Assembly: GCF_024259515.1 (NCBI RefSeq) | Contig: NZ_JANBWE010000005.1 | Span: 119,867-183,866 of the forward strand | Length of the DNA: 64,000 nucleotides | Reading direction: 5' to 3' | Origin: Salirhabdus salicampi | GTDB lineage: Bacteria; Bacillota; Bacilli; Bacillales; Alkalibacillaceae | Part shown: in pieces, positions 52,105-62,731 of the stretch | Numbering within the stretch: position 1 is the stretch's first letter | Layout: each line of letters starts with the position of its first letter | Position numbers and translations under genes: made by a program | The notes under the pieces: generated by a model | Database searches by the model: none | Told to the model about the DNA's origin: nothing | What the model saw: the letters and a program-made list of their open reading frames with translations, nothing else

Positions 52105-52398
52105 AGTTGAGATTGAGAAAGCGTAGAGTGAGAAGAGTAAGTAATCAGATTCATTACAGAGAGCTGAGCATAGCTGAGAGCTGAGCATGATATGATTAGC
52201 TGAATGGCCTTACGAGTGGCGTTCTGAACAGTAGAGTAGGAATGCACGGCATCCACCGTTATCTGGAGCGAGTACAGTACATATATACAATGTGTACGTA
52301 CGAATGAGAGGGTATAAAGTATTCTTTATACCAATGCGAGGTGGCACCGCGGATAACCGTCCTCCAATTACACAGCTATGTGTAATTGGGGGACTTTT
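52105..52398 (+). promoter_or_regulatory. T-box riboswitch 2 of the trp operon (Trp specifier)
   Basis: Second complete T-box. Specifier TGG in GATTAGCTGAA-TGG-CCTTACGAG, T-box core AGGTGGCACCGCGG at 52339-52352, terminator GTCCTCCAATTACACA / TGTGTAATTGGGGGAC with T-run at 52359-52398, 39 nt before trpE. In tandem with the first, it makes a two-step switch. Confidence 0.88.
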
Positions 52399-52436
52399 TG
52401 TTTATATAGGTTCGATTTCAAAAGGAGGCTGTCCAA

Positions 52437-53843
52437 ATGACGACACCATTTCATCAGTCAAAAACAAACACGAATATCGTTGTGAAGGAAGTGGAAGGAG
52501 ATACGTTAACACCGATTTCCATCTTTCACAGATTATCAGGTAAAAATAAATTTTTGTTTGAAAGCTCATTAAAACACGAAAAAACAGGTCGGTATTCCTT
52601 TATCGGAAGCAACCCTTTCCAAGCGGTAGAAGGAACAGGAAAAAAACACGAGCTCGTTGATTTGCAAACAGGTGAACGAACACCCATCAAAGAAGATGTT
52701 ACGACTTTTATTCAAAAGTACATGTGCAAAGAAACAGAAGAATTACCATTTCCGTTTTACGGCGGCGGTATAGGCTACTTCGGTTATGACGTCATTCGTA
52801 ATTACGAACAAATTGGTCCAATTCCAGAAGACGAATTTCATATGCCAGACGTTCACATGATGTTTTACGAAAAAGTCGTTGTGTTCGACCATCAATTGCA
52901 AAAGATTTTTATCGTCATGGTCGATTTATCGAACCGTCATCATCAAGAAGAGATGGAAGCAGAAGTGGCGTTGATTGAAGAGCAATTACGTACACCGTCG
53001 AAAAGCGAATTTGAAGTGGAAGAAGTAAAGGCAGGCTCATTTATCTCCAATGAGACGAAAGAAGGATTCGAAGAAAAGGTGGAAAAAGCGAAGCAATACA
53101 TTCAACAAGGGGATATTTTCCAAGTCGTCCTATCCCAGCGCTTGCAGGCATCTTTCGAAGGAAACCCATTTTCCTTTTACCGTAAGTTAAGAAGATCGAA
53201 TCCATCGCCATACATGTTTTACATTCAGTTTGATGACTACATCATTCTCGGAGCATCACCTGAAAGTTTAATTCAAGTGAAAGGACGGAGTGTTTTGACG
53301 AATCCAATCGCCGGAACACGTAAAAGGGGTTTGACCGAAGAGGAAGACGTAGCGTTGGAAAAGGATTTGTTATCTGACGAAAAAGAAATCGCTGAGCATC
53401 GGATGTTAGTCGATTTAGGGAGAAACGACCTCGGTCGGGTATGTGAAATTGGTTCTGTAGAATTAACGAAATATATGACCGTTGAACGATATAAACACGT
53501 CATGCATATTGTCTCTGAAGTCAAAGGACAATTGCGAGAAGGTATTAATGGATTGGAAGCGTTAATCTCTTGCTTACCAGCCGGTACCGTTTCAGGGGCA
53601 CCGAAAATACGAGCGATGCAAATTATTAATGAATTAGAAGTGAACAAACGAGGTCCATACTCGGGAGCAGTTGGGTATATCAACGTGAATGGAGACTTAG
53701 ATTTCGCTTTAGCGATTCGAACGATGATCATTAAAAACGAAAGAGCATACGTACAGGCAGGGGCAGGCGTTGTTTATGACTCCGTGCCAGAGAGTGAATT
53801 TGAAGAAACGTTAAATAAAGCGAAAGCATTATTGGAGGTGTAA
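52437..53843 (+). CDS. trpE: anthranilate synthase component I
   Basis: 468 residues; makes anthranilate from chorismate with ammonia from TrpG. Feedback site F-E-S-S near the N-terminus, chorismate-binding core G-A-S-P-E-S-L, P-I-A-G-T-R-K-R-G, H-R-M-L-V-D-L-G-R-N-D and C-L-P-A-G-T-V-S-G-A-P-K. AAAGGAGG precedes ATG. First gene of trpEGDCFBA, controlled by the tandem T-boxes. Confidence 0.97.
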   Translation: MTTPFHQSKTNTNIVVKEVEGDTLTPISIFHRLSGKNKFLFESSLKHEKTGRYSFIGSNPFQAVEGTGKKHELVDLQTGERTPIKEDVTTFIQKYMCKETEELPFPFYGGGIGYFGYDVIRNYEQIGPIPEDEFHMPDVHMMFYEKVVVFDHQLQKIFIVMVDLSNRHHQEEMEAEVALIEEQLRTPSKSEFEVEEVKAGSFISNETKEGFEEKVEKAKQYIQQGDIFQVVLSQRLQASFEGNPFSFYRKLRRSNPSPYMFYIQFDDYIILGASPESLIQVKGRSVLTNPIAGTRKRGLTEEEDVALEKDLLSDEKEIAEHRMLVDLGRNDLGRVCEIGSVELTKYMTVERYKHVMHIVSEVKGQLREGINGLEALISCLPAGTVSGAPKIRAMQIINELEVNKRGPYSGAVGYINVNGDLDFALAIRTMIIKNERAYVQAGAGVVYDSVPESEFEETLNKAKALLEV

Positions 53844-53846
53844 CGA

Positions 53847-54449
53847 ATGATTTTATTAATTGATAACTACGACTCGTTTACGTTTAATTTGTATCAATAT
53901 ATCGGGGAACTAGGAGCGGACATCATCGTGAAGCGAAATGACGAAATAACAGTAGACGAAATAAAGACACTGAATCCTGATGCGATCGTTCTTTCACCAG
54001 GACCAGGCAGACCGGAAAACGCCGGCGTTTGTATTGATGTCATACAGTCGTTACACAAAACATATCCAATTCTCGGCATTTGCCTCGGTCACCAAGCAAT
54101 TGGTGCCGCGTTCGGTGGAAACATCATAGAAGCCGACCAAATTAAGCACGGCAAAACGTCAGAGCTTACCCATAATGGGCAAGGTGTTTTTGCTGATGTT
54201 GAACAGCTCGCTGAAGTGATGCGCTATCACTCACTCATTATTGAGAAAGATTCATTACCATTCGAATTTGAAACGACCGCTACATCGTCAGATGATAATG
54301 AAATTATGGCCATTCAACATAAAGAATTTCCTGTTTACGGACTTCAATTTCACCCAGAATCGATTGGAACGGATTTAGGGAAGATCATGTTAGGGAACTT
54401 TTTAAAAACGTTAGGAAAGGGGTATCACCAAAATGAAAACGTATCTTAA
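53847..54449 (+). CDS. trpG: anthranilate synthase component II (glutamine amidotransferase)
   Basis: 200 residues, class I glutaminase giving ammonia to TrpE. Oxyanion motif G-P-G-R-P-E-N-A-G, catalytic Cys in [10 protein letters not shown], His/Glu in Q-F-H-P-E-S-I-G-T. 3 nt after trpE. In B. subtilis this subunit is shared with folate synthesis (pabA) and lies elsewhere; here it is inside the trp operon. Confidence 0.95.
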   Translation: MILLIDNYDSFTFNLYQYIGELGADIIVKRNDEITVDEIKTLNPDAIVLSPGPGRPENAGVCIDVIQSLHKTYPILGICLGHQAIGAAFGGNIIEADQIKHGKTSELTHNGQGVFADVEQLAEVMRYHSLIIEKDSLPFEFETTATSSDDNEIMAIQHKEFPVYGLQFHPESIGTDLGKIMLGNFLKTLGKGYHQNENVS

Positions 54450-55458
54450 TAAACTGTCCAACAACGAAAACTTAACAAAAGATGAAATGGTAGATGCAAG
54501 CCGTTTGTTATTTGCTGAAGACATTACTGACAGTGAAATTGCAGCGTTTTTAATGACGTTGAAGACGAAAGGGGAAACACCAGACGAAATCGCCGGTCTA
54601 GTGGAAGTGTTAAGGGCGCACGCACTCCGTTTTAACAAAACGTTTCCTGGTGTGATGGATAACTGTGGTACAGGTGGAGATGGTTCTCAAAGCTTTAACA
54701 TTAGTACGACATCCGCCTTTGTAATTGCAGGTGCAGGAGTAACGGTGGCAAAACACGGGAACCGAAGCGTATCAAGTAAAACAGGAAGTGCAGATGTACT
54801 GGAAACGTTAGGCGTTTCTTTAGACTTCACAGTTGGTGAGGTTGAACAATTGCTAGAGGATAATGGTATTGCCTTTTTGTTCGCTCCTCACGTTCATCCG
54901 AACTTAAAACGCATCATGAAAGTACGTAAAGAATTAAAAGTGCCAACGATCTTTAATTTAATTGGGCCTTTAACAAATCCAGTTGATTTAGACGCACAGT
55001 TGCTCGGAATTTATAAACGTGACCGCATTGAAATGATGGCTTCTGCATTAGAACGTGTCGGACGGAAGCGGGCTGTTGTCATTAATGGTGCCGGCTATAT
55101 GGATGAAGCATCATTAGCAGGGGAAAATCACGCCGCACTCCTGGAGGACGGTGAAATTACGCCATTTACGATTCATCCAGAAGACGTTGGGTTAACATCC
55201 TATCCGTTAGAAGATATTCGTGGCGGTGATTCAAAGGAAAATGCTGAAATCTTAAAAGCTGTCTTAGCGGGAGAAAAAGGTCCCCACTTAGATACAGTTC
55301 TTTTCAATGCCGGCCTCGGCTTATATGCTCAAGGGAAGGCGGCAACATTGCGTGAAGGTGTTGACCTTGCCCGTGAAAGTGTAGAAAGTGGTGCAGCCTT
55401 ACAAAAATTGAATTATTTAGTAGAATATAGTCAGAAAAAGCGAAAAGAGGTTGTATGA
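54433..55458 (+). CDS. trpD: anthranilate phosphoribosyltransferase
   Basis: 341 residues. PRPP site [16 protein letters not shown] and [15 protein letters not shown], typical of TrpD. Start overlaps the trpG end by 17 nt, translational coupling. Confidence 0.96.
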   Translation: MKTYLNKLSNNENLTKDEMVDASRLLFAEDITDSEIAAFLMTLKTKGETPDEIAGLVEVLRAHALRFNKTFPGVMDNCGTGGDGSQSFNISTTSAFVIAGAGVTVAKHGNRSVSSKTGSADVLETLGVSLDFTVGEVEQLLEDNGIAFLFAPHVHPNLKRIMKVRKELKVPTIFNLIGPLTNPVDLDAQLLGIYKRDRIEMMASALERVGRKRAVVINGAGYMDEASLAGENHAALLEDGEITPFTIHPEDVGLTSYPLEDIRGGDSKENAEILKAVLAGEKGPHLDTVLFNAGLGLYAQGKAATLREGVDLARESVESGAALQKLNYLVEYSQKKRKEVV

Positions 55459-56249
55459 ACGTGACCATTTTAAACAAAATTCTCGCAGAAAAGGAAAAAG
55501 AAGTCATTGAACTAAAGGAACAAGGTACGTATAATGAGACGCCAACAGGTGACCGCCATGTTCGCTCATTGTTTCAATCCTTTTACTATAGTGACCGAAT
55601 GAACATTATTGCGGAAATGAAAAGGGCATCACCGTCTAAGGGAATCATTAATTCTGATGTTGACCCAGTGGAACAAACAGAAAAATATGTCCGTTACGGA
55701 GCTGGGGCGGTATCCGTCTTAACGGACACCCCTTTCTTTAAAGGTACGATGGAGGACTTAGCAAAAGTACGTAAAGTAGTCGATGTTCCCATCCTTTGTA
55801 AAGATTTCATGATTGACCCTGTCCAAATTAACAGAGCTCATCATTACGGAGCAGATGTTATACTATTAATTGTTGCTGCATTATCAAAAGAAAAGCTGAA
55901 AGAGCTCTATGACTATGCAACCAGCCTCGGATTAGAAGTACTAGTAGAAGTACACAACGAAGAAGAGTTACAAATTGCACTAGATTTAAACGCGAACATT
56001 ATCGGAATTAATAACCGAAACTTAAAAACCTTTGAAACTAGTTTATCTGTTACGGAAGCATTAGCGAAAGATATTCCGAACGATGTATTATTTATTAGCG
56101 AAAGTGGCTTCAAAACTGAAGAAGACGCCAAGCGGGTCGCAGCTGTCGGCGCAAAAGGGATCTTAGTAGGTGAAACTCTGATGCGAGAAGGAAACACGGA
56201 AGAAGCGGTCCAGCGATTACGCGTATCATTAGTAGGTGAAGTGAAATGA
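55455..56249 (+). CDS. trpC: indole-3-glycerol phosphate synthase
   Basis: 264 residues, TIM barrel. [10 protein letters not shown] (catalytic Glu/Lys), [24 protein letters not shown] and S-E-S-G. ATGA overlap with trpD. Confidence 0.96.
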   Translation: MNVTILNKILAEKEKEVIELKEQGTYNETPTGDRHVRSLFQSFYYSDRMNIIAEMKRASPSKGIINSDVDPVEQTEKYVRYGAGAVSVLTDTPFFKGTMEDLAKVRKVVDVPILCKDFMIDPVQINRAHHYGADVILLIVAALSKEKLKELYDYATSLGLEVLVEVHNEEELQIALDLNANIIGINNRNLKTFETSLSVTEALAKDIPNDVLFISESGFKTEEDAKRVAAVGAKGILVGETLMREGNTEEAVQRLRVSLVGEVK

Positions 56250-56863
56250 AAGTAAAAATATGCGGTATTCAAGATGAAGCAACCGCGAAAGCGACAGTAG
56301 AAGCAGGGGCAGACTTCATTGGTTTTGTTTTCGCAGAAAGTAAACGGAAAATCACCGTCGAACGAGCGAAGCAAATAGCCGAGCATATCCCATCTTCTGT
56401 GATGAAGGTTGGGGTGTTCGTCAATCCGTCAATTGAAGAGCTGGAAGATACGATTCGAGAAGTAGGGTTAGATTATGCACAGCTTCACGGGGATGAGAGC
56501 CCAGAGTTTTGTCAGCTAGCATCTGTTCCTGTGATTAAATCCTTTCCAATTAAAGAGGAAAAAGACGTCGAAACAGCGGCGAACTATAATGTAGATTACT
56601 ATTTATTCGATAGTCCAGGTGGTAAGTATCGCGGTGGAAGCGGTTTGACCTTCAATTGGCAAATGGTAAAGGAAGTAGACATTGTAAAAGAGAAAGTCAT
56701 TGTCGCAGGTGGGTTAAAGCCTGAAAACGTAGAAGCTGCCATTGAAGAAGTAGAACCTGCCATTGTCGACGTATCAAGCGGAGTCGAGACAGACGGAGTT
56801 AAGGATATTGCTAAAATCGAAACGTTTATAAAACGAGCGAAAAAAGAGGAGAGTGCAAAATGA
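56246..56863 (+). CDS. trpF: phosphoribosylanthranilate isomerase
   Basis: 205 residues, TIM barrel: K-I-C-G-I-Q at the start (catalytic Cys), [21 protein letters not shown] and A-G-G-L-K-P-E-N-V with catalytic Asp in [12 protein letters not shown] overlap with trpC. Confidence 0.96.
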   Translation: MKVKICGIQDEATAKATVEAGADFIGFVFAESKRKITVERAKQIAEHIPSSVMKVGVFVNPSIEELEDTIREVGLDYAQLHGDESPEFCQLASVPVIKSFPIKEEKDVETAANYNVDYYLFDSPGGKYRGGSGLTFNWQMVKEVDIVKEKVIVAGGLKPENVEAAIEEVEPAIVDVSSGVETDGVKDIAKIETFIKRAKKEESAK

Positions 56864-58065
56864 CGACGTACAACCAACCAGATCAAAATGGTCAGTATGG
56901 TATTTATGGAGGCCGATACATTCCCGAAACGTTAATGCAGGCGTCAATTGAATTAGAAGCAGCTTATGAAGATGCGTTAAAGGACGAAGAGTTCCATCGT
57001 CATCTGAACTACTATTTAAAACAGTACATTGGCCGGGAAAACCCGTTATACTTTGCGGAAAACTTAACAACTCAATTAAAGGGTGCGAAAATTTACTTGA
57101 AACGTGAAGATTTGAACCATACAGGTGCCCATAAAATCAATAACACAATCGGGCAAGCTTTATTAGCTGTACGCATGGGGAAAAACAAAATCGTTGCTGA
57201 AACAGGTGCAGGTCAGCACGGTGTGGCGACAGCTACAGTATGTGCATTACTTAATTTAGAATGTGTCATCTTCATGGGTGCTGAAGACATTAAACGTCAA
57301 AAGCTTAACGTATTCCGTATGGAGTTACTTGGGGCAAAAGTAGTCGGTGTTGAACAAGGAAGTGCGACGTTAAAAGACGCGGTAAATGAAGCGTTACGCT
57401 ACTGGGTTGCAAATGTAGACGACACTCACTACATTATCGGATCTGTTCTTGGGCCACATCCCTTCCCGAAAATGGTGCGTGACTTCCAAAGTGTGATTGG
57501 AAAAGAAACGAAAGAACAATTTAAAGAATTCGAAAACCGTTTACCTGATGCTGTTGTTGCTTGTATCGGTGGCGGTAGTAATGCGATGGGAATGTTCCAT
57601 CCGTTCGTAAACGATAAAGAGGTAGAAATGTACGGTGTTGAAGCAGCAGGTTCCGGATTGAACACAGATAAGCATGCAGCATCATTAACGAAAGGTTCTG
57701 TTGGCGTCTTGCATGGCGCAATGATGTACTTGCTCCAAGATGAAGAGGGACAAATTCAAGAAGCACATTCGATTTCAGCAGGTCTCGACTATCCTGGTGT
57801 AGGACCAGAACATAGCTACTTAAAAGAAATTGACCGGGTAAAATATACGTCCATTACCGACGATGAGGCATTAGAAGGGTTTCAATTGTTATGCCGTACG
57901 GAAGGGATTATTCCGGCATTAGAAAGCTCCCATGCCATTGCCTATGCAGCGAAGCTGGCAAAAGAAATGTCACCAGATAAATCCATCGTTGTTTGTTTAT
58001 CTGGTCGTGGCGATAAAGATGTTGAAACGATTAAAGCTGCATTAGGAGGTAACGGGGATGAGTAA
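56860..58065 (+). CDS. trpB: tryptophan synthase beta subunit
   Basis: 401 residues, PLP enzyme joining indole with serine. G-G-R-Y-I-P-E-T-L near the start, PLP lysine in H-K-I-N-N (T-G-A-H-K), [16 protein letters not shown] phosphate site, S-G-R-G-D-K-D near the end. ATGA overlap with trpF. Confidence 0.97.
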   Translation: MTTYNQPDQNGQYGIYGGRYIPETLMQASIELEAAYEDALKDEEFHRHLNYYLKQYIGRENPLYFAENLTTQLKGAKIYLKREDLNHTGAHKINNTIGQALLAVRMGKNKIVAETGAGQHGVATATVCALLNLECVIFMGAEDIKRQKLNVFRMELLGAKVVGVEQGSATLKDAVNEALRYWVANVDDTHYIIGSVLGPHPFPKMVRDFQSVIGKETKEQFKEFENRLPDAVVACIGGGSNAMGMFHPFVNDKEVEMYGVEAAGSGLNTDKHAASLTKGSVGVLHGAMMYLLQDEEGQIQEAHSISAGLDYPGVGPEHSYLKEIDRVKYTSITDDEALEGFQLLCRTEGIIPALESSHAIAYAAKLAKEMSPDKSIVVCLSGRGDKDVETIKAALGGNGDE

Positions 58066-58837
58066 ACAAGTATTAGAGCAGGCATTCCAACAAGTAGAAG
58101 CTGCCGGGGAAAAGGCGTTTGTCCCATACATTATGGCAGGTGACGGTGGTTTAGATTCATTATTAGAAAAGCTGCAATTCCTACAAGAAAGTGGAGCAAC
58201 CGTTGTCGAACTAGGGATTCCATTCTCAGACCCTGTCGCAGACGGACCGACGATTCAAGATGCAGGCATCCGTGCATTGAAAAACGGAACGACATTACGA
58301 GATGTTCTACAGTTCCTTAAAGACAATAAAGACAACATTACGGTACCGATTGTATTAATGACTTATTTAAACCCGGTTTATAAATACGGAATCGCTGCAT
58401 TTGCCCAAGATGCAAAAGAAGCTGGTGTAAGTGGTCTTATTATGCCTGACTTACCCATTGAACAAGTTGATCTCGTGCAAGCGGCCGTTAAAGAAAACGA
58501 ATTAGCTTTAATTCAGCTTGTAACATTAACAAGTCCAGTAGAGCGAATTCAAAAAATTGCGGAACAATCGGAAGGATTTCTTTATGCCGTAACGATTAAA
58601 GGTACAACAGGTGCTCGCTCCCAATTTCATAACAATTTAGAAGCCCATTTAAACAAAATTAAACAGTTCAGCTCTGTTCCAGTACTAGCAGGGTTCGGTA
58701 TTTCTACACCTGATCATGTAAAAGAGCTTGGTAGTAAATGTGACGGTGTCATCGTCGGGAGTAAAATTATTGATCTATGGGAAAAAGGACAACAAGCAGA
58801 AATTGCTGCATTAATACAAGCGGCAAAAGAAGCGTAA
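58058..58837 (+). CDS. trpA: tryptophan synthase alpha subunit
   Basis: 259 residues; cleaves indole-glycerol phosphate. P-Y-I-M-A-G-D near the start, catalytic Glu in [15 protein letters not shown], Asp in P-D-L-P-I-E-Q, and G-F-G-I-S-T-P. Overlaps trpB by 8 nt; last gene of the operon. Confidence 0.97.
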   Translation: MSKQVLEQAFQQVEAAGEKAFVPYIMAGDGGLDSLLEKLQFLQESGATVVELGIPFSDPVADGPTIQDAGIRALKNGTTLRDVLQFLKDNKDNITVPIVLMTYLNPVYKYGIAAFAQDAKEAGVSGLIMPDLPIEQVDLVQAAVKENELALIQLVTLTSPVERIQKIAEQSEGFLYAVTIKGTTGARSQFHNNLEAHLNKIKQFSSVPVLAGFGISTPDHVKELGSKCDGVIVGSKIIDLWEKGQQAEIAALIQAAKEA

Positions 58838-58843
58838 CAAATG

Positions 58844-58883
58844 AAAGACTTAGCAACTAGGAATTGGTTGCTAAGTCTTTTTT
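58844..58883 (+). terminator. terminator of the trp operon
   Basis: AAAGACTTAGCAAC / GTTGCTAAGTCTTT, 14-bp stem, 9-nt loop, then TTT. Confidence 0.92.
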
Positions 58884-58947
58884 ACATGAAGTACGTCTTA
58901 CGTGCATAAAGTTATACAAGTTCTCATAATCGTTATGAGGTGATGCC

Positions 58948-59394
58948 GTGCTCTACATCGTGTTATTGTTAACTCTCGTTATTATGATAAAAAGTGTACA
59001 TGATTACTTCCGTAAAAGTGAACAAGCCCGTAACAGTTTTTCCGCTGAGCATTTTTATGGGTTAATGCTCATTTATATTACGGTGACGATTGGCTTTGGT
59101 TTAATATATTTTTTACTATCCCAATTAGGAATACCGATCCTAACTGAAGGATATTTACAAGGGAATTCCCAGTTGGAACGGTTAGGACATGCCATTTATT
59201 TCAGTGGGGTAACCCTTCTTACGGTAGGGTATGGGGACATTACCCCGCTTGGTATAGGGAAGTGGATTGCCTTAGCAGAAGCATTAATGGGCTATATTTT
59301 ACCAGCAGCCTTCGTTGTTCATGCTTTTTATCTTCAATCTCGTCAGAATGAAGCAGGGGATGAGAGGAAGACATATCGCAACTACGATTACTAA
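58948..59394 (+). CDS. two-helix potassium channel protein
   Basis: 148 residues. GTG start with GAGGTGATGCC upstream. Pore helix and selectivity filter T-V-G-Y-G-D-I-T-P-L between two membrane helices, after an extra N-terminal helix. No RCK or other regulatory domain, so a minimal Kir/KcsA-like channel of the YugO/MthK core type; ion selectivity for K+ is inferred from the filter. Confidence 0.85.
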   Translation: MLYIVLLLTLVIMIKSVHDYFRKSEQARNSFSAEHFYGLMLIYITVTIGFGLIYFLLSQLGIPILTEGYLQGNSQLERLGHAIYFSGVTLLTVGYGDITPLGIGKWIALAEALMGYILPAAFVVHAFYLQSRQNEAGDERKTYRNYDY

Positions 59395-59456
59395 ATCATT
59401 GAAAAGTGGCCACCCTTTAGCTACCCTTATAATAAGGAATAGAAGGGGATAATCAG

Positions 59457-59927
59457 ATGACTATTGAAGTAGGACACGTTGCGCCAGACTTTGAACTGCC
59501 GGCTAGTAATGCTGAGTCTGTGAAGCTTTCCGATTACCGTGGAAAGCATGTTGTGCTATTTTTTTACCCGAGAGATATGACACTAGGATGTACTATTGAA
59601 GCGTGTGACTTCCGTGACCGGTACGAAAGCTTTAACGATGTTGACACCGTTATTTTAGGCATAAGTCCTGATCCAATTGAACGACATCACAAATTTATTA
59701 AGAAGCATAACCTTCCTTTTTTACTTTTAGCAGATGAGGATCATAAAGTAGCAGAACTCTATCATGTATGGAAGTTAAAAAAGACTTTCGGAAAAGAATA
59801 CATGGGGCTTGAACGTTCTACATTTGTCATTGATAAAGAAGGAAAAGTGGCGCAGGAATGGCGCAAGGTTCGTGTGAAAGGCCATGTAGAAGAAGCATTA
59901 ACGTACATAAAAGAACAATTGTCATAA
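59457..59927 (+). CDS. bcp: thioredoxin-dependent peroxiredoxin Bcp (YgaF)
   Basis: 156 residues, atypical 2-Cys/1-Cys peroxiredoxin that reduces peroxides. F-Y-P-R-D-M-T-L-G-C-T-I-E-A-C-D-F-R-D holds peroxidatic Cys and the resolving Cys 5 residues on (C-T-I-E-A-C). Usual T-P-G-C is T-L-G-C here. Located before perR as ygaF is in B. subtilis. Confidence 0.93.
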   Translation: MTIEVGHVAPDFELPASNAESVKLSDYRGKHVVLFFYPRDMTLGCTIEACDFRDRYESFNDVDTVILGISPDPIERHHKFIKKHNLPFLLLADEDHKVAELYHVWKLKKTFGKEYMGLERSTFVIDKEGKVAQEWRKVRVKGHVEEALTYIKEQLS

Positions 59928-59957
59928 GAAGGCGCTCTGCTTGGGCGCTTTTTTGTT
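59928..59957 (+). terminator. weak terminator after bcp
   Basis: AGGCGCT-loop-GGCGCTT with TTTTTTG after it, just past the bcp stop; short GC-rich stem. Confidence 0.6.
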
Positions 59958-60036
59958 TGATAATGTTTTGGAAATTTTCGAACAAATCAAGTATCCTAAC
60001 ATTAAGTAGAAAAGTATAAAAATGGGGGAAAAACAA

Positions 60037-60987
60037 ATGTTAGTGTTAACATCATGTAAAGTAAAAAGCAAGATTCGAGAACATGTAACGAAATCCTATC
60101 CGAACATTCGCTTTCAATTTTGTCCGAACATTGATGAGGCAGAAAGCTATTTACCTGAAGCGGAAGTGTTAATTACATATGGAGAAGATTTAACGAATAA
60201 GCATATAGAACAAGCGAAGCAATTAAAGTGGATTATGGTGATTTCCGCCGGCCTTGATCAAATGCCGTTTGAAGCAATAGAGGAAAAAGGAATCCTCGTT
60301 ACAAATGCCCGGGGCATCCATAGTATACCGATGGCGGAATATGCCATTGCGATGCTGTTGCAGGTATGTAGACAAAGCAAACAGTTAATCGCCCATGAAC
60401 AGCAGCACATTTGGGACCGAAAAGTGCAAATGACGGAAATTAGCGGAAAAACAATGCTCGTCCTCGGAACAGGTGCGATTGGGCAGGAGGCGGCCCGCCT
60501 CGGGAAAGCGTTTCGAATGAAAACAATTGGGATTTCCAAAAGTGGAAAAAGGACCCCTCATTTCGATGAAGTAGGTACGAGTAAGGATATCCTTTCTTAT
60601 TTACCTGAAGCAGACTTTGTTATCGGAGTACTACCAAGCACACCCGAAACGTATAAATGGATTGGGAAAGAACACTTCGAAACGATGAAGGAAGACGCCG
60701 TTTTTTTGAACATGGGGAGAGGAACGACAGTCGATGAAGAAGCCCTGTTACAAGCGTTACAACAGAAAAAAATTCATCATGCAGTTTTAGATGTGTTTGA
60801 ACAAGAACCGTTAGATGGGGACCATCCGTTTTGGGATATGGATAATGTAACGGTCACCCCCCATTTATCTGGTATTTCACCACAATATCAACCGCGGGCA
60901 TTTGACATATTTAAGGACAACTTAAATACATATATAAAAGGGGAAACAGATTTCATAAACATCGTTGATCCAAAAAGGGGGTATTAA
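60037..60987 (+). CDS. D-2-hydroxyacid dehydrogenase
   Basis: 316 residues, NAD-dependent. Rossmann motif L-G-T-G-A-I-G-Q-E-A, catalytic Arg in N-M-G-R-G, Glu in F-E-Q-E-P-L and His in V-T-P-H-L-S-G. ATG 60037 with GGGGG upstream; the frame opens at 60022. Substrate (glyoxylate/hydroxypyruvate or another 2-oxoacid) unknown. Only 1 nt before the next gene. Confidence 0.88.
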   Translation: MLVLTSCKVKSKIREHVTKSYPNIRFQFCPNIDEAESYLPEAEVLITYGEDLTNKHIEQAKQLKWIMVISAGLDQMPFEAIEEKGILVTNARGIHSIPMAEYAIAMLLQVCRQSKQLIAHEQQHIWDRKVQMTEISGKTMLVLGTGAIGQEAARLGKAFRMKTIGISKSGKRTPHFDEVGTSKDILSYLPEADFVIGVLPSTPETYKWIGKEHFETMKEDAVFLNMGRGTTVDEEALLQALQQKKIHHAVLDVFEQEPLDGDHPFWDMDNVTVTPHLSGISPQYQPRAFDIFKDNLNTYIKGETDFINIVDPKRGY

Positions 60988-60988
60988 G

Positions 60989-61546
60989 ATGCGCATTTAT
61001 ACACGTTCAGGGGATAAAGGAACAACATCACTTATATATGGGAGTAGAGTTGCCAAAAATGATAATAGGGTAGAAGCATATGGCACCTGTGATGAAGCAA
61101 ACTCCATGATAGGGTTAGCCCTTAGCCATCTACAACATGAACAGTGGGAAGAGAAAGATGCGTTTTTTGCGATTATGCATAAAGTGCAAACGATCTTATT
61201 CCATGTAGGTGCAGAGCTTGCTACCCCGGCAGGCAAAGAAGTGAAATGGAAGCTTAAAAAAGACCATATTGAAGAATTAGAAAGCTGGATCGATAAGTGG
61301 GATGAAGTTTTACCTCCTTTAACGAACTTCATTCTCCCATCAGGCCACCAAGGATCGGCAGCTTTACATGTAGCTAGGACAGTCGCAAGAAGAGCGGAAC
61401 GGATTGCTGTGTCGATTGAAGAAGAAGTACCGAATGAGTTTGTAGTTGCGTACTTAAATCGTTTATCCGATTTTCTCTTCGTTGCAGCAAGGTATGTAAA
61501 CCATGTATGCGGAGGAGAAGAACGCCCCCTTTTAGCAGACATATAA
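60989..61546 (+). CDS. cob(I)yrinic acid a,c-diamide adenosyltransferase, PduO type
   Basis: 185 residues. Y-T-R-S-G-D-K-G-T-T-S-L-I-Y-G at the start binds ATP, E-A-Y-G-T-C-D-E-A-N-S follows, and the R-x-x-x-R-x-x-E motif appears as V-A-R-R-A-E-R. Makes adenosylcobalamin. AGGGGG lies 8 nt before ATG 60989, inside the previous gene's end. Adjacent genes do not reveal the pathway; related to YvqK. Confidence 0.92.
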   Translation: MRIYTRSGDKGTTSLIYGSRVAKNDNRVEAYGTCDEANSMIGLALSHLQHEQWEEKDAFFAIMHKVQTILFHVGAELATPAGKEVKWKLKKDHIEELESWIDKWDEVLPPLTNFILPSGHQGSAALHVARTVARRAERIAVSIEEEVPNEFVVAYLNRLSDFLFVAARYVNHVCGGEERPLLADI

Positions 61547-61582
61547 ATAGGTAATAATTAATGGGTAATAATATGTGAATCA

Positions 61583-61629
61583 TTGACAAACATAAATTTT
61601 AAACGGTACACTATTTATAAACGTTATAA
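61583..61629 (+). promoter_or_regulatory. perR promoter with PerR box
   Basis: TTGACA (61583-61588), 18 nt, TACACT (61607-61612), followed directly by TTATAAACGTTATAA (61615-61629), 13 of 15 matches to the PerR box TTATAATNATTATAA. This fits autorepression of perR, as in B. subtilis. Confidence 0.8.
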
Positions 61630-61680
61630 AGTAATAATGTTGTTTACTTATAAATATGTTCGAAAGTGAGGTGCATGACG

Positions 61681-62115
61681 GTGTCAGAAGGTCGGTTAAA
61701 ACAAGCGTTGACTACATTAAGAGAATCTGGTGTACGTATCACACCACAACGTCATGCGGTACTAGAATATTTAATTCATTCGATGAACCACCCTACAGCT
61801 GATGATATATACAAAGCACTTGAAGGAAAATTCCCGAACATGAGTGTAGCAACGGTCTATAACAATTTACGTGTATTCCGTGAAATTGGTCTCGTCCGTG
61901 AGCTAACGTACGGTGATTCATCAAGCCGGTTTGATTGCAATACATCAGAGCACTACCATATTATTTGTGAAACATGTGGGAAGATCGTTGATTTTCATTA
62001 CCCGAGCTTAGATGAAGTAGAATCATTGGCTGAACAAGTGACTGGGTTCGAAGTGAGTCACCATCGTATGGAAGTATACGGGACGTGCAAACAATGTCAA
62101 CAAAGCACACATTAA
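61681..62115 (+). CDS. perR: peroxide-sensing repressor PerR
   Basis: 144 residues, Fur family. GTG 61681 chosen: GAGGTG lies 7 nt upstream, and it aligns with B. subtilis PerR residue by residue. Sensor ligands His37, Asp85, His91, His93 and Asp104 are all present, as are the zinc cysteines 96, 99, 136 and 139. Asp104 marks PerR rather than Fur. Metal-catalysed oxidation of His37/His91 would release DNA. Autoregulated through the box at 61615-61629. Confidence 0.96.
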   Translation: MSEGRLKQALTTLRESGVRITPQRHAVLEYLIHSMNHPTADDIYKALEGKFPNMSVATVYNNLRVFREIGLVRELTYGDSSSRFDCNTSEHYHIICETCGKIVDFHYPSLDEVESLAEQVTGFEVSHHRMEVYGTCKQCQQSTH

Positions 62116-62158
62116 ACTGGTTGTCCAAGGGCTGCCAGTTTTTTTATGAACAGAAAAA

Positions 62159-62202
62159 AACACCTTTTCTTCGCTTTACGCGAAAAAAGAGGTGCTTTTT
62201 TT
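62159..62202. terminator. bidirectional terminator between perR and ygzB
   Basis: AACACCTTTTCTTCGC / GCGAAAAAAGAGGTGCTT stem with one bulge and TTTAC loop; T-run on the plus strand and on the minus strand. Confidence 0.85.
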
Positions 62203-62209
62203 GAAATAC

Positions 62210-62605
62210 TTATTTACTTTCTTGTGCATTTGTTTTATCGTTAGATTGCTTTTGATATTTTTTGGAATTGTACTTTTCATCAAATTCTTTACCTTCAAGA
62301 CTTTGATCTGTCGTTAAAGGTTGATTACAGTGCATACAAGCATCAACCCGGCCGAGCATCTTTGTAGGTTTCTCACAAGTTGGACAGGTGATGTTAATCG
62401 TCTTTGTCGATAACAACCCAATCCACGTATAAATGACGGTACTCAATAGTATCGAAATAATACCTAAAATCATAAGAGGAACTAAAACCCAACTAACATC
62501 TTTGAAAAACAACCCAATATACATTAAGATCATTCCGGCAAAGATTAAAATTAACGCAAATGATCGTATCTTATTAATTTTGTTTTTATATTTCACATTA
62601 CTCAT
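62210..62605 (-). CDS. ygzB: YgzB membrane protein
   Basis: 131 residues: two membrane helices ([15 protein letters not shown] and [15 protein letters not shown]), then a zinc-ribbon pair C-P-T-C and C-M-H-C, and a K/Q/N-rich tail. Matches YgzB in length and place (between perR and ygxA). Function unknown. GGAGGATC precedes ATG 62605. Confidence 0.92.
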   Translation of the reverse strand: MSNVKYKNKINKIRSFALILIFAGMILMYIGLFFKDVSWVLVPLMILGIISILLSTVIYTWIGLLSTKTINITCPTCEKPTKMLGRVDACMHCNQPLTTDQSLEGKEFDEKYNSKKYQKQSNDKTNAQESK

Positions 62606-62731
62606 GAAGATCCTCCTTTATATATGTAACAATTGAAGTATAGCATAATTTCTAGTAAACAGTCTTTCATAAAAAGGATTTTTCGTGTGGATGTAGAACT
62701 TATTGTTTAATCTAAATTTGGGGGCATACAT

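Noticed and set aside
52292..52543. 83-codon ORF across the second T-box
   Set aside because: It lies in the T-box antiterminator and terminator and overlaps the trpE start in another frame.
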